This document shows positions 45,923 through 54,989 of a stretch of 64,000 nucleotides of DNA, piece after piece (positions within the stretch are counted from its first letter, which is position 1; each line of letters opens with the position of its first letter). The DNA is from Clostridium punense (GTDB lineage Bacteria; Bacillota; Clostridia; Clostridiales; Clostridiaceae), in the NCBI RefSeq assembly GCF_017874425.1, contig NZ_JAGGLL010000015.1, positions 50,482-114,481 on the forward strand, read 5' to 3'. Under the pieces are notes generated by a model. It was not told the origin of the DNA, made no database searches, and saw nothing but the letters and a program-made list of their open reading frames with translations. A program made the position numbers and the translations under genes.

Positions 45923-46754
45923 AATTGCCTTTGTTAATAAGATAATTCCTTTCAGTAATGTAGATGGAGAAGGAAATAGAACAGCTATATTTCTTCAAGG
46001 CTGTAACTATAACTGCTTATATTGCCATAATCCAGAAACCATAAATCATTGCAATAACTGTGGACTTTGTGTTCCACATTGTGAATATGGAGCCCTATCT
46101 AAAATAGAGGGAAAAGTAGTTTATGACATAGAAAAATGCCAAAACTGTGATAGATGCATTGCTGAATGTAAAAGAAATAGCAGCCCTAAAATCATCCCAA
46201 TGACAGTGGAGGATATATTAAAGTATCTGCAAAAGACTAGATATTTTATATCTGGAATTACTGTTTCAGGTGGAGAATGTACCCTTCAAAGCGACTTTTT
46301 AATAGAACTCTTTAGAGAAGTTAAGAAAATGGGATTAACTACCTTCATTGACACTAATGGTTCTACACCAATATACAACAATAAAGAGTTATTGGAAGTA
46401 ATGGATAAGACAATGATAGATTTAAAAGCCTATGACAGCGAAGAGAACAAAATGCTTACAGGGCTAGAGAACAAAACTGTCATAGAAAATATAAAGGTTT
46501 TAGGAAAGCTAGATAAAATCTATGAAATTAGAACAGTGGTAGTTCCACAAGTTTTAGACAGCAGAAAAACTGTGGATGAAGGAAGTAAACTTCTTGCCAG
46601 CATAAACCCTAATATAATTTATAAGCTCATTAAATATAGACCACTTGGTGTTAGAGAAAACCTAATAAAATCTACGGTGCCAACTCAGGAATATATGGAA
46701 GAGCTTAAGGAAATAGCAATTTCAAATGGCTGTAAAAATGTAATAATTGTATAG
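45915..46754 (+). CDS. yjjW: YjjW-family glycyl radical enzyme activase
   Basis: 279 residues. Radical SAM motif CNYNCLYC (CX3CX2C) near residue 30, followed by an inserted two-cluster ferredoxin-like domain (CNNCGLCVPHC and CQNCDRCIAEC), then the SAM-binding barrel (GITVSGGECTLQ, FIDTNGS, MIDLKAYD). Such activases use S-adenosylmethionine and a reduced [4Fe-4S] cluster to abstract H from the glycine of their partner, here YjjI. The overlap with yjjI fits a 1:1 pair. A strong terminator follows. Confidence 0.94.
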   Translation: MSKIAFVNKIIPFSNVDGEGNRTAIFLQGCNYNCLYCHNPETINHCNNCGLCVPHCEYGALSKIEGKVVYDIEKCQNCDRCIAECKRNSSPKIIPMTVEDILKYLQKTRYFISGITVSGGECTLQSDFLIELFREVKKMGLTTFIDTNGSTPIYNNKELLEVMDKTMIDLKAYDSEENKMLTGLENKTVIENIKVLGKLDKIYEIRTVVVPQVLDSRKTVDEGSKLLASINPNIIYKLIKYRPLGVRENLIKSTVPTQEYMEELKEIAISNGCKNVIIV

Positions 46755-46772
46755 AGAAAGTTAGACACAGAT

Positions 46773-46810
46773 AAACAGCCCCTTGTTTTTAAACAAGGGG
46801 CTGTTTATTT
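46773..46810 (+). terminator. Terminator after yjjW
   Basis: AAACAGCCCCTTGTTT TT AAACAAGGGGCTGTTT, perfect 16-bp arms. Confidence 0.95.
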
Positions 46811-47099
46811 TCTCTAGGTTTTTCAATTAGTATGACGATTTATTAAGTTAATTTTAAATATAAGTTATATGAAAGTTAATTGTATTTTTCACACGAGTTC
46901 CTATATTTATGCTAAGAAAAAATTTCTTAAAGTGAAACTTTTGTAAATTTAAATGAAGTTTTATATTAATTTTAATATATCAAAAGATTTTACAAGTTAA
47001 ATATAATGCAATATCATAGAGAAATGAAATTAAGAGTTGTTAGTGTTTTACATAAAATGGAATAAGACTTAAGATTATATTCAAGGGGGAGGGGATATA

Positions 47100-47201
47100 A
47101 TGAGCCCATGGGAAGGATTAATAGGTATTATTCATAAAGTAACAAATGATGTAATAGAATTTATAAATGATATGAAATTATTAAAAGTAATAGAGGAGTA
47201 A
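47100..47201 (+). CDS. 33-residue amphipathic peptide encoded just before an ABC exporter
   Basis: A 34-codon frame (MSPWEGLIGIIHKVTNDVIE, then FINDMKLLKVIEE) preceded by an exceptionally strong site AAGGGGGAGGGG. It ends 4 bases before the ATG of the exporter, and its GAGGAG end forms that gene's binding site, so translation is coupled. The hydrophobic residues (I11, V14, V18, F21/I22, M25, L28) recur every 3-4 positions as in an amphipathic helix. There is no signal peptide, double-glycine leader or cysteine. It recalls leaderless bacteriocins or phenol-soluble-modulin-like peptides in size and shape, but I recognise no homologue. Probably a secreted peptide; alternatively a small regulatory subunit of the transporter. 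Confidence 0.6.
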   Translation: MSPWEGLIGIIHKVTNDVIEFINDMKLLKVIEE

Positions 47202-47205
47202 AATC

Positions 47206-48909
47206 ATGGATACCAAGTTTATTAAAAAACTTATACAAAAGGAAAGTAAGTATTACCTTTACTTTGGATTGTCCCTAATATTACTACTTATAATGAATTT
47301 ACTAGCAATTATTCCACCAAAGCTTTTTCAAAATATAGTGGATTTATATATTCCAAACAAAAATTTAAAGTCCATATATATTACCACTGCAGTTATGGTA
47401 TTAATACCATTTCTATCAACCACCATAGATACATACTTTACGTATGTTGTATGGGTTAAAGTTAAGGAGCTTTCTTTTATAGTAAAAAGTAGGATATTTT
47501 CAAAGCTGCTTAATCAGCCAATGAGTTTCTATAAAGACAATGACTCAGGAAAGTTAGCTTCTTATTTAGCAATTGATACTAGCAATTTTTTTTATTTTTG
47601 GCTTCATGATTTACCTACTGCTATAAGCAGCGGGATTATGAGTATAGTTATACTGGTACTTTTATACAAAATAAGTCCATTAATAACTATCATAATGGTA
47701 CTAGCTGGACCAGCTGCGGTATTGCCATCATTTTTTCTAGGAAAGAAATCTCAAAGTTTAGCTGCAGAAATTGTTGATTATGATTCAGAAATAAATTCAA
47801 AGATTACAGAATCATTTAAATTCGTAAAGCTTATAAAGTCTCAATGTTCTCAAAAGCAAAGAATAGATGAGATAAATACAATTAATGCTAAAAACCTAAA
47901 AATTTTTGGAAAAGCAGTCATAACTGAGACCCTTTCTTTGACAGTTTCGAAAGAATTAGTAGGAGCTATATTTACAGCAATTGCTTTCATTTTGTGTTCT
48001 ATTGGGGTAATGAATAATAATATAACTATTGGAGAACTTATTGCCTTCACTGCTTATTTGCCTAGGTTGTTTGGATTATTTAATGTACTTTCATCAAGCA
48101 ATGTATATATACAAAAACAATTAGGTTTACAAAATAAGAACTTTGAATTTTTAGCTATGGATGATGAATATAAAAATTCACCAACTAAATCGGGCCAGGA
48201 AATTCTAGGAAGTGTAACATTTAATAACTTAAAATTTTCTTATGATGATAGTAGAGATATACTGAAAAACATATCTTTTTCAATCAATCAAGGAGAGTTT
48301 GTAACTATAATGGGAGATAGCGGCTGTGGTAAATCTACAATGCTAGATTTATTACTAGATTTCTACAAAGCTCCACCTAACTCTATTAAAATAGATGGTA
48401 TGGATATCAATTTATATCCATTAGATTATTTAAGGAGTAATATTGCTTTAGTATCACAAAATATAAGTCTACTAAGGGGTTCTTTAAGATATAACTTAGC
48501 TTTAGCCTATCCAAAAGCTACTGATGAGGATATATTAAGGGTTATAGAAGAAGCTGAGTTAAGCGATGTAGTTAATAAATTGCCAGAGGGGTTAGATACA
48601 GATTTAAGTGAAAATGGAGTAAATCTCTCTGGAGGGGAAAGACAAAGACTTGCCCTTGCCATGGCGCTTCTTAGAAAACCCAAAATATTACTTTTAGATG
48701 AAGTAAGCGCCTCTTTAGATTTAGAAGCAGAGAAAAGAATTTTAGACACTATAGAGAGGTTATGTAGGAATGAAAATCTGACTGTAATTTCTGTAACCCA
48801 TAGAAGAAGTTTTATAAAGGATAGCTTTAGGGTACTTGCTATGGAAAATGGGGAAGTTAAATATGATGGTCAATATAAGGATTACTTAGAGAGAAGCTGT
48901 GTTGTATAA
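47206..48909 (+). CDS. ABC exporter with fused membrane and ATPase domains
   Basis: 567 residues, half-transporter type. Six membrane helices lie in ~20-300 (YLYFGLSLILLLIMNLLAIIPP at the first). The ATPase has Walker A GDSGCGKSTMLDLL, Q-loop ALVSQNISLL, signature LSGGERQRLALAMALL, Walker B ILLLDEVSASLD and switch His in VTHRRS. It starts directly with the membrane domain, so it lacks the C39 peptidase domain of double-glycine-peptide exporters. That fits export of a peptide without cleavable leader. The small gene directly upstream is the obvious candidate substrate. Only a distinct terminator follows; no second half-transporter gene is adjacent, so a homodimer is likely. Confidence 0.9.
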   Translation: MDTKFIKKLIQKESKYYLYFGLSLILLLIMNLLAIIPPKLFQNIVDLYIPNKNLKSIYITTAVMVLIPFLSTTIDTYFTYVVWVKVKELSFIVKSRIFSKLLNQPMSFYKDNDSGKLASYLAIDTSNFFYFWLHDLPTAISSGIMSIVILVLLYKISPLITIIMVLAGPAAVLPSFFLGKKSQSLAAEIVDYDSEINSKITESFKFVKLIKSQCSQKQRIDEINTINAKNLKIFGKAVITETLSLTVSKELVGAIFTAIAFILCSIGVMNNNITIGELIAFTAYLPRLFGLFNVLSSSNVYIQKQLGLQNKNFEFLAMDDEYKNSPTKSGQEILGSVTFNNLKFSYDDSRDILKNISFSINQGEFVTIMGDSGCGKSTMLDLLLDFYKAPPNSIKIDGMDINLYPLDYLRSNIALVSQNISLLRGSLRYNLALAYPKATDEDILRVIEEAELSDVVNKLPEGLDTDLSENGVNLSGGERQRLALAMALLRKPKILLLDEVSASLDLEAEKRILDTIERLCRNENLTVISVTHRRSFIKDSFRVLAMENGEVKYDGQYKDYLERSCVV

Positions 48910-48918
48910 TTAATAATA

Positions 48919-48961
48919 AAATGAGCCTAAGTTTTTTAAATATATAAAACTAGGCTCATTT
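48919..48961. terminator. Bidirectional terminator, exporter / XRE-TPR gene
   Basis: AAATGAGCCTA and TAGGCTCATTT with AGTTTT/AAAACT inside. Confidence 0.85.
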
Positions 48962-49029
48962 CAATTAAAGAAAGAATATCTTTAATCATAGAGAATTTAA
49001 GGCAGTTTCTATTAATAATACAGAGGCTC

Positions 49030-50307
49030 TTATAAAATTGTTAAATTTGTATACAAAGAATGATTTGTTATATTTTTGTATATATCTAAATATTCCTTTG
49101 ATTTTAATAAAAACTCTTGGTTATCTAAAATTAAACTTAAGTCTTTATAAACAATGCTTAAATCTGCATACCTTCTATATTTTAATAGCGAAGGTATACA
49201 TTTATTATAGTAATAATGGCTTTTATTATAATTTAGTTTCACAAAATGAGTTCGACCTAAAAGAAAATAATAGTCAGTGATATTAATGTGTTTCAATTTG
49301 TTTAAATTAACAAGTTTTATGGACTCATAAAGTTCATTATACAAATTTAAATTATAATAAATTATAGCTCTTTGCAATATCATAATGGTTCTTATATTTT
49401 CATTGTATCTAAAATAATTTTCATTAATAACTTTTAATGCTTTATCAAATTCTTTCCCATATCTTAAACAATTAATATAATTTACATAGCACCTTCCAGC
49501 AATATCTTTGTTACCAGTATATTCATAAAAAAATATTGCCTTTTTTATATGATCAATAGCCCTCTCAATATCATTAGTTTTAAAGTATGCAATGTTTAAG
49601 CTAAGATGAATGCTACATAGTATTCTAATATAAGTACAATCCAAATTTTCCTTTAAGAATTCTTCGCATATCCTTATGGTCTTTTCATAATCTTCTAAAT
49701 AGCAGTATACACTGCCCAAATTACTAACAACAATAATATAAGTTTTAGTGTAATTTAAGTTATTTGCTTCAAGTGTAGTTTTAGCTTTATATAAATAATG
49801 AGTGGCTTTAATATAGGCTTTTTCTTTTATATGAATTTTAGCTAAGGTATTCAAAGCTATGGCATAATTCTCAGAGTATAAGGTTTTTTTATCAATTTTA
49901 TATGAGTTATATAATTTAAGAGCTTGCTTTAAAAATTTTCTACTTTCACCATATTCATCTATATTAAAATAACTTAGTCCAACATAGAAGTAGTCCTCAA
50001 AGTCTGGAATTTTTACTTCAGAAAACTTATCTATAATAGTAAAGTTTTCATTATTTTGGTATAAGTTTTTATAAGTGCTTACATAGTTACTACTATAATC
50101 ACTCAAAACATTATCCTCAAAAAAATAAGAGATAGGAACTTGAAGAACTCTTGAAATATGGGTTAATTGTTCTATAGATGGAGTTATCACATCATTTTCT
50201 ATCTTGCATATGGTACTCTTATTAATTAAATCTCCGCATAAGTCCTTTTGAATCAGTCGTTTCTCTTTTCTTAATGCTTTAATTTTTCCTCCAAGATAAA
50301 TTGCCAT
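49030..50307 (-). CDS. XRE-family regulator with TPR domain (RRNPP-like)
   Basis: 425 residues. Residues ~5-65 are a Cro/C1-type HTH (IKALRKEKRLIQKDLCGDLI, NKSTICKIENDVITPSIEQL). The rest is made of helical TPR-type repeats (YYVGLSYFNIDEYGESRKFLKQALKLY, ALNTLAKIHIKEKAYIKATHYLYKA, NLGSVYCYLEDYEKTIRICEEFL). Size and layout match peptide-sensing RRNPP regulators such as NprR (~423) and the clostridial QssR-type proteins. It is convergent with the peptide-exporter pair and divergent from an ABC-2 cassette, so it may sense a peptide and control either. No classical secreted pro-peptide gene follows it. Confidence 0.85.
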   Translation of the reverse strand: MAIYLGGKIKALRKEKRLIQKDLCGDLINKSTICKIENDVITPSIEQLTHISRVLQVPISYFFEDNVLSDYSSNYVSTYKNLYQNNENFTIIDKFSEVKIPDFEDYFYVGLSYFNIDEYGESRKFLKQALKLYNSYKIDKKTLYSENYAIALNTLAKIHIKEKAYIKATHYLYKAKTTLEANNLNYTKTYIIVVSNLGSVYCYLEDYEKTIRICEEFLKENLDCTYIRILCSIHLSLNIAYFKTNDIERAIDHIKKAIFFYEYTGNKDIAGRCYVNYINCLRYGKEFDKALKVINENYFRYNENIRTIMILQRAIIYYNLNLYNELYESIKLVNLNKLKHINITDYYFLLGRTHFVKLNYNKSHYYYNKCIPSLLKYRRYADLSIVYKDLSLILDNQEFLLKSKEYLDIYKNITNHSLYTNLTIL

Positions 50308-50519
50308 TATTTCCTCCGATAAATTTCCATTTATGAAAAGTTTAGAATATTACAATAGATCCTATATTAATTTTAACATAAGTAAAGACTCTAATTGTTA
50401 AAATTTTATTATTAAGTATAAAAAGTTAGATTATTCAAAAAAGTACTCTGTTTATATGGTAAAATATGTACTAAGTATATTAAGATAAGGTTTGAATAAT
50501 TATAGGGGTGGGGGATCTT

Positions 50520-51431
50520 ATGTCAACAATTCTTAAATTGGACAATGTTCATAAGTCTTATGGAAAGACGGAAATTATCAAGGGCATTAGCTTTGAAGTA
50601 AATCAAGGGGAGATTTACGGTTTTTTAGGAGCTAACGGAGCTGGTAAAACTACAACTATTAGAATGATTACAGGTCTCATTAAACCTACTAAAGGCAATA
50701 TCTATATTGATGGTTATGATATTCAAAAGCAGTTTGTAAAGGCTATTAGTTCTGTAGGCTGTATAGTAGAAAATCCTGATATGTATGGAGACTTTACAGG
50801 ACGAGAAAATTTAAATATTTTTGCAAAGCTTTATGGAAATGTGGAAAAAAAGAGAATAGAGGAAGTTATAGAAATAATAGGACTTAAGGAGAGAATTGAT
50901 GATAAGGTTAAAAAATATTCCTTAGGTATGAAGCAAAGATTAGGACTTGGTCAAGCCCTTTTGCCAAAGCCAAAGCTTCTAATTTTAGATGAGCCTACTA
51001 ATGGATTGGATCCCATTGGCATTGTAGACTTTAGAAAAATAGTAAAGGACTTAGTAGAGGAATACAAAACTGCAGTTTTTGTTTCTTCTCACATATTAGC
51101 AGAAATTGAACAGCTTTGTAGTCGAGTGGCTTTCATTGATAAGGGTGAAATAAGGTCTGTCGAGGATACAAAAAATTTAAAGTATAAGAATATAGAAAGT
51201 ATTTCCTTGAAAGTAAAAGAGAAAGACAAGGCTATAGAAGTATTAAGACAATCAGACTTTGTAAAAAATATTGCCGAAAAGGAAGAATTGCTTCTGTTAA
51301 CCTGTGAAAAAGATTGCTTTTCAATGTTAATTAATGTGCTAACTATAAAAGGTATAGAAATACTAGATATTGCACGAATTCACCAAAACTTAGAGGAGAG
51401 ATTCATGGAAATTGCAGGGGGAGGTAATTAG
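50520..51431 (+). CDS. ABC transporter ATP-binding protein (ABC-2/BcrA type)
   Basis: 303 residues: Walker A GANGAGKTTTIRM, signature YSLGMKQRLGLGQALLPKP, Walker B LLILDEPTNGLDP, switch His in VSSHILAEIEQL. The C-terminal ~90 residues are the regulatory extension of the BcrA/NatA-like group. ATG 50520 is chosen because GGGGTGGGGG lies just upstream; a GTG at 50508 is within that purine run. It is the first of three tightly spaced genes forming an exporter, a layout common for self-protection against peptide antibiotics or for envelope maintenance. Confidence 0.9.
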   Translation: MSTILKLDNVHKSYGKTEIIKGISFEVNQGEIYGFLGANGAGKTTTIRMITGLIKPTKGNIYIDGYDIQKQFVKAISSVGCIVENPDMYGDFTGRENLNIFAKLYGNVEKKRIEEVIEIIGLKERIDDKVKKYSLGMKQRLGLGQALLPKPKLLILDEPTNGLDPIGIVDFRKIVKDLVEEYKTAVFVSSHILAEIEQLCSRVAFIDKGEIRSVEDTKNLKYKNIESISLKVKEKDKAIEVLRQSDFVKNIAEKEELLLLTCEKDCFSMLINVLTIKGIEILDIARIHQNLEERFMEIAGGGN

Positions 51432-51432
51432 T

Positions 51433-52608
51433 GTGAAGCTGTTTGGAGTAGAGCTTTTTAAGCTTATGAAAAGCAAAAAATACCTAATTTTCTGTTTAGC
51501 TATTATAGCCTTAATGACTCTAGAGGCTTATACCTTATATGACAAATGTAACAATGAGTTACCAGAAATAAAACTTAAAAACAATGAAAAGCTTTTAATA
51601 GATTATAGAGCTAAGCTTCAGGAGGAGAAACTTCCAGAGGGACTTAAAGTGGATTACGAAAAGAAGGTGAAGGGGATTGAGGAAGAAAATCTAGAGCTTC
51701 AAGAAGAAATGAAAAATCCAAATAAGGATTGGAGAGAAAAACTCACAAAGAAAAATAAAAATCTCGAGAAAAAGAAAGAAGAAGCTGAGTTTACCTTAAA
51801 TAACAATGAAGTTGAAAGTATTAACTCTGAAATATTAGTAAACAATTATCTTTTAGAAAAACATATAGAGCCAAGAAAAGCTTATGAAATCAATTCTTTT
51901 AATGACATGGGAGGTGTAATAAGCTTTATAAATATAATATTTTTACCCATATTAGTAATGGTTTTGCTTCATGACACCATAAGTGGAGAAATACAGTTTT
52001 CAACAGTAAAACTTTTGATTACTAAACCAATTAAAAGAGGAAATGTGATACTAACAAAGTTTTTATCTGGATTTTTGGTGGCTTCTTTAACAGTAATATT
52101 ATTAGAAGGCATAGCATTATTAGCTTTAGGCATTTTGTTCAATATGGGAAATCCTTTATATCCTATTTCAATGGGAACTCAGTATGGATTGGATAATTTT
52201 GATAATATTAGTGCTATAGTAAACACAACTTATGTGGTTCCAGCATATAGTTATTTAATAAAAATATTAATACAGCAGGTGGTATTTATATTTTCTGCCT
52301 CTGCCTTTGGGGTATTAATATCAACTATGGTTTTAAATAACAATACAAGTTTAATGATTAGTTCTATAACAATGATAGGGTTAAATATTATAACCTTTAT
52401 AATGCCACAAAAGTTTGTAGCTTTTTTCTATCCCTTTTTATTTACTACCTATGGAGAAGGCGTAAAAGTAGTTAGTGGAGGAATGAATTTAGCTTTAAGA
52501 ACCACCATTGTGACTCCAACAATGGGAGGTATAGTATGTTTAATTTGGGGAGTAGGTCTTATTATTCCAGCATACATTCATTTTGTTAAAAAGGATATTG
52601 TGGCATAG
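51433..52608 (+). CDS. ABC-2 type permease subunit 1
   Basis: 391 residues from the GTG at 51433, one base after the ATPase stop, with GGGGGAGGTAA as the binding site. A first membrane helix (YLIFCLAIIALMTLEAYTLY) is followed by a ~110-residue charged, coiled-coil-like extracytoplasmic loop (residues ~40-150), then five membrane helices. MVLLHDTISGEIQFSTVKLLITKPIKR is the ABC-2 cytoplasmic coupling region. It is a paralogue of the next gene, and the two presumably pair in the membrane. The substrate is unknown. Confidence 0.85.
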   Translation: MKLFGVELFKLMKSKKYLIFCLAIIALMTLEAYTLYDKCNNELPEIKLKNNEKLLIDYRAKLQEEKLPEGLKVDYEKKVKGIEEENLELQEEMKNPNKDWREKLTKKNKNLEKKKEEAEFTLNNNEVESINSEILVNNYLLEKHIEPRKAYEINSFNDMGGVISFINIIFLPILVMVLLHDTISGEIQFSTVKLLITKPIKRGNVILTKFLSGFLVASLTVILLEGIALLALGILFNMGNPLYPISMGTQYGLDNFDNISAIVNTTYVVPAYSYLIKILIQQVVFIFSASAFGVLISTMVLNNNTSLMISSITMIGLNIITFIMPQKFVAFFYPFLFTTYGEGVKVVSGGMNLALRTTIVTPTMGGIVCLIWGVGLIIPAYIHFVKKDIVA

Positions 52609-52620
52609 GAGGTGGAAAAT

Positions 52621-53847
52621 ATGCTTAGGTTAATTAGTGTTGAGTTTAATAAATTAATAAGAAGAAAAAAGTTTATTATTGGTACAGCTATGCTCATATT
52701 AATGTTTTTTCTTTCCTTAGGAATGATTTTATTTTATAGAGTTGAAACTCTAGGAGTAGATAAACAAATAAAAGAAGCAAAGAAGGTTATTAATACTTAT
52801 GAGCAGCAGTTAAAATTGCAACAGGACAAAGGTGCTTCTGAAGATATAAGTAATGGGTATAATAAAATAATAAATGATCAAAAGAAGGATTTAGAGAAGC
52901 TCCAAACCTTAGCAGACGACAATATTCCATGGCGTGAGAAAGTGAAAAAAGACATAGAGTACTCAAGAGATAAAATTAGAAGGCTAGGGTTTTCAGATAG
53001 CATTAAGGAAGCAGAAAATGGTAACATACTTCTAAAGCAATACTATTTAAATAACAATACACCTTACAATTACAATGAGAATCTGGATTTCTTTTCTGTA
53101 ATCCCAGATGTACTATATGTGTTTGGATTATTTGGACTGTTTATTATAATTGGAGTAATGGTGGTAGATGTAATATCAGGAGAAAATAAGCCAGCTACCA
53201 TTAAGATGCTTTTAACTAAACCCTTAGAGAGATGGAAGATTATTTTTTCTAAGTTTTTAGTATGCGTCATCACTGTAAACTTACTTGTACTTGGAGTAGA
53301 ATTTTTATGTTTTACAATTTTAGGCTTTGTATTTGGCTTTGGGGATCCATCTTTACCAACTCTTGTTGGAACAACTTATAGTTCTGTACCTGCAGCATAT
53401 ATAAATGAATTGAAGGCAGTAGTAACTCCAGTAATAGGAAGTACAATGCTTATTACAAGAGGAGCTTTAATACTAAAGGTTTTAATCCTTCAAAGTCTGG
53501 GCATAACAGCTTGCATAGCCTTTTGTTTATTGTGCTCTACCCTCATTGAAAATAGTGGTACTTCTACCGGCACAGCCTTATTTTTTATAACCTTTATGCA
53601 GGTTATGATGATTTATAAAAATATAAATCAGTTTGATTTAAAGCCACCTGGTTTTATAAATAAAGTTCTGCCCTATCTATTCACTACCTATTATGATGGT
53701 GGAGTTGTAATCAGTGGGAAAATAAATCAAACCTTGGGAATAACCTTTGTAAACTTTAATTTTGCAGTAATGGTAATGTTAGGGTGGATAGTGGTATGTT
53801 ACAGTATAAGTCATTTTATATTTGTGAAAAAGGACTTTGTAGCTTAA
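52621..53847 (+). CDS. ABC-2 type permease subunit 2
   Basis: 408 residues from ATG 52621, behind AGGAGGTGG. The plan is the same as the preceding permease: one helix (FIIGTAMLILMFFLSLGMILFY), a ~110-residue charged loop with coiled-coil pattern (KQIKEAKKVINTYEQQLKLQ), then five helices, with VVDVISGENKPATIKMLLTKPLERWKII as the coupling region. Together with the ATPase and first permease it makes a complete exporter. A terminator-like stem lies downstream. Confidence 0.85.
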   Translation: MLRLISVEFNKLIRRKKFIIGTAMLILMFFLSLGMILFYRVETLGVDKQIKEAKKVINTYEQQLKLQQDKGASEDISNGYNKIINDQKKDLEKLQTLADDNIPWREKVKKDIEYSRDKIRRLGFSDSIKEAENGNILLKQYYLNNNTPYNYNENLDFFSVIPDVLYVFGLFGLFIIIGVMVVDVISGENKPATIKMLLTKPLERWKIIFSKFLVCVITVNLLVLGVEFLCFTILGFVFGFGDPSLPTLVGTTYSSVPAAYINELKAVVTPVIGSTMLITRGALILKVLILQSLGITACIAFCLLCSTLIENSGTSTGTALFFITFMQVMMIYKNINQFDLKPPGFINKVLPYLFTTYYDGGVVISGKINQTLGITFVNFNFAVMVMLGWIVVCYSISHFIFVKKDFVA

Positions 53848-53982
53848 TGAAAATTGTTTTAGTTTTTATCCAAAGTCATTGAATAAAGAGAAGCCCATTG
53901 TTATTTAACTCCTTAAGATAGATAAAAATTTCAAATCGAACCTTTGAATTAAATATTATTAAAATCTTATATAAGGTTATGT

Positions 53983-54024
53983 TTAAAGCCATAGGAAGAA
54001 TAAAAAACCTATGGCTAAATTTTT
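53983..54024. terminator. Terminator between permease 2 and nitroreductase genes
   Basis: AAAGCCATAGG and CCTATGGCTAAA, followed by TTTTTG. Confidence 0.7.
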
Positions 54025-54069
54025 GATATGGAAATGAATTATTAGCAACTTTTTTAAATTGACTTAAAG

Positions 54070-54603
54070 CTATTTAACAAACTTACTTCCATAGTTATTT
54101 AAATGAACTTTTTCGTAATGTAAATCTTCTTCACTATTTGCTGGTTTTATTTCATCAGGATATCCTAGGGCTAGTATGGATAAAACCTTTAGATGTTCAG
54201 GAATTCCTAATATCTGTCTAACATATTCTTCAGCAGAAGTAGAGTCATCATGGTTTCTTTCTCTAATTTGAATCCAGCAAGAACCAAGCCCTAGGTCATA
54301 GGATAAGAGGTGAATTATTGATGATGCAATTGATGTATCCTCAATCCAAACATCACTAATTTCAGGATTCCCAAGGATAACTATGCCAAGTTCAGCATTT
54401 TTTAAAAATCCGCCACCAGGTTTTGAGTGTGAAAGTTTTTCAAGGATAGCTTTATCCTCTACAACTACAAACTCCCAAGGTCTTAAATTTCTTGAAGAAG
54501 GAGATAACAAAGCTCCTTGCACTAACTTAAGCACCTTTTCCTTTTCAATTTCTTTATTAGCATATTTTCTAATACTTCTTCTTCTTTTTAACAAGTCTAA
54601 CAT
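54070..54603 (-). CDS. Nitroreductase family protein
   Basis: 177 residues. MLDLLKRRRSIRKYANKEI and LLSPSSRNLRPWEFVVVED are the N-terminal FMN-contact blocks of the family, followed by DTSIASSIIHLLSYDLGLGSCWIQ and LKVLSILALGYPDE. These FMN enzymes reduce nitroaromatics, quinones or flavins with NAD(P)H; the small size fits the FMN-reductase-like branch. The physiological substrate is unknown. AGGAGGG precedes the start. It is monocistronic. Confidence 0.9.
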   Translation of the reverse strand: MLDLLKRRRSIRKYANKEIEKEKVLKLVQGALLSPSSRNLRPWEFVVVEDKAILEKLSHSKPGGGFLKNAELGIVILGNPEISDVWIEDTSIASSIIHLLSYDLGLGSCWIQIRERNHDDSTSAEEYVRQILGIPEHLKVLSILALGYPDEIKPANSEEDLHYEKVHLNNYGSKFVK

Positions 54604-54989
54604 GTTTAACCCTCCTACTAATTTTAATTACTAAAGCAGTGAAATACCTTTATATAGTAAATTATAACACCAAAATATGTCATCATTGCAATTGCCTAAT
54701 AATATTATTAACCTTTCAAAGAAGAAGATTCCTGCATTATATATTTCAAGTTAATCAATGACCACAAGTTTGAAGTACACAATAATTATGAAGTTTTAAT
54801 ATAACAAATCCCTATTAAGTAACAAAAAATGACATAGACAAAATAGTATTTAAATTATTTTCTAATATCAATAAAGGAAGAAAATTGTAGCTATAAAATT
54901 ATTGTCAGTGGCAAAAATAACTAATATAATTATATTAAAATTTGAAAAGGGGAAAGTATGGATTAAGCTGAAATCCATATACAAATTCT
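54604..54989. other. AT-rich divergent spacer
   Basis: About 385 bp. The only notable item is a strong binding site AAAAGGGGAAAGT followed by ATG GAT TAA at 54958-54966, a two-codon frame 24 bases before the next gene. Confidence 0.4.

Noticed and set aside
48936..48989. 17-residue minus-strand frame (MIKDILSLIEMSLVLYI) just after the XRE-TPR gene, a possible signal pro-peptide
   Set aside because: It overlaps the bidirectional terminator, is shorter than known pro-peptides and has no binding site.
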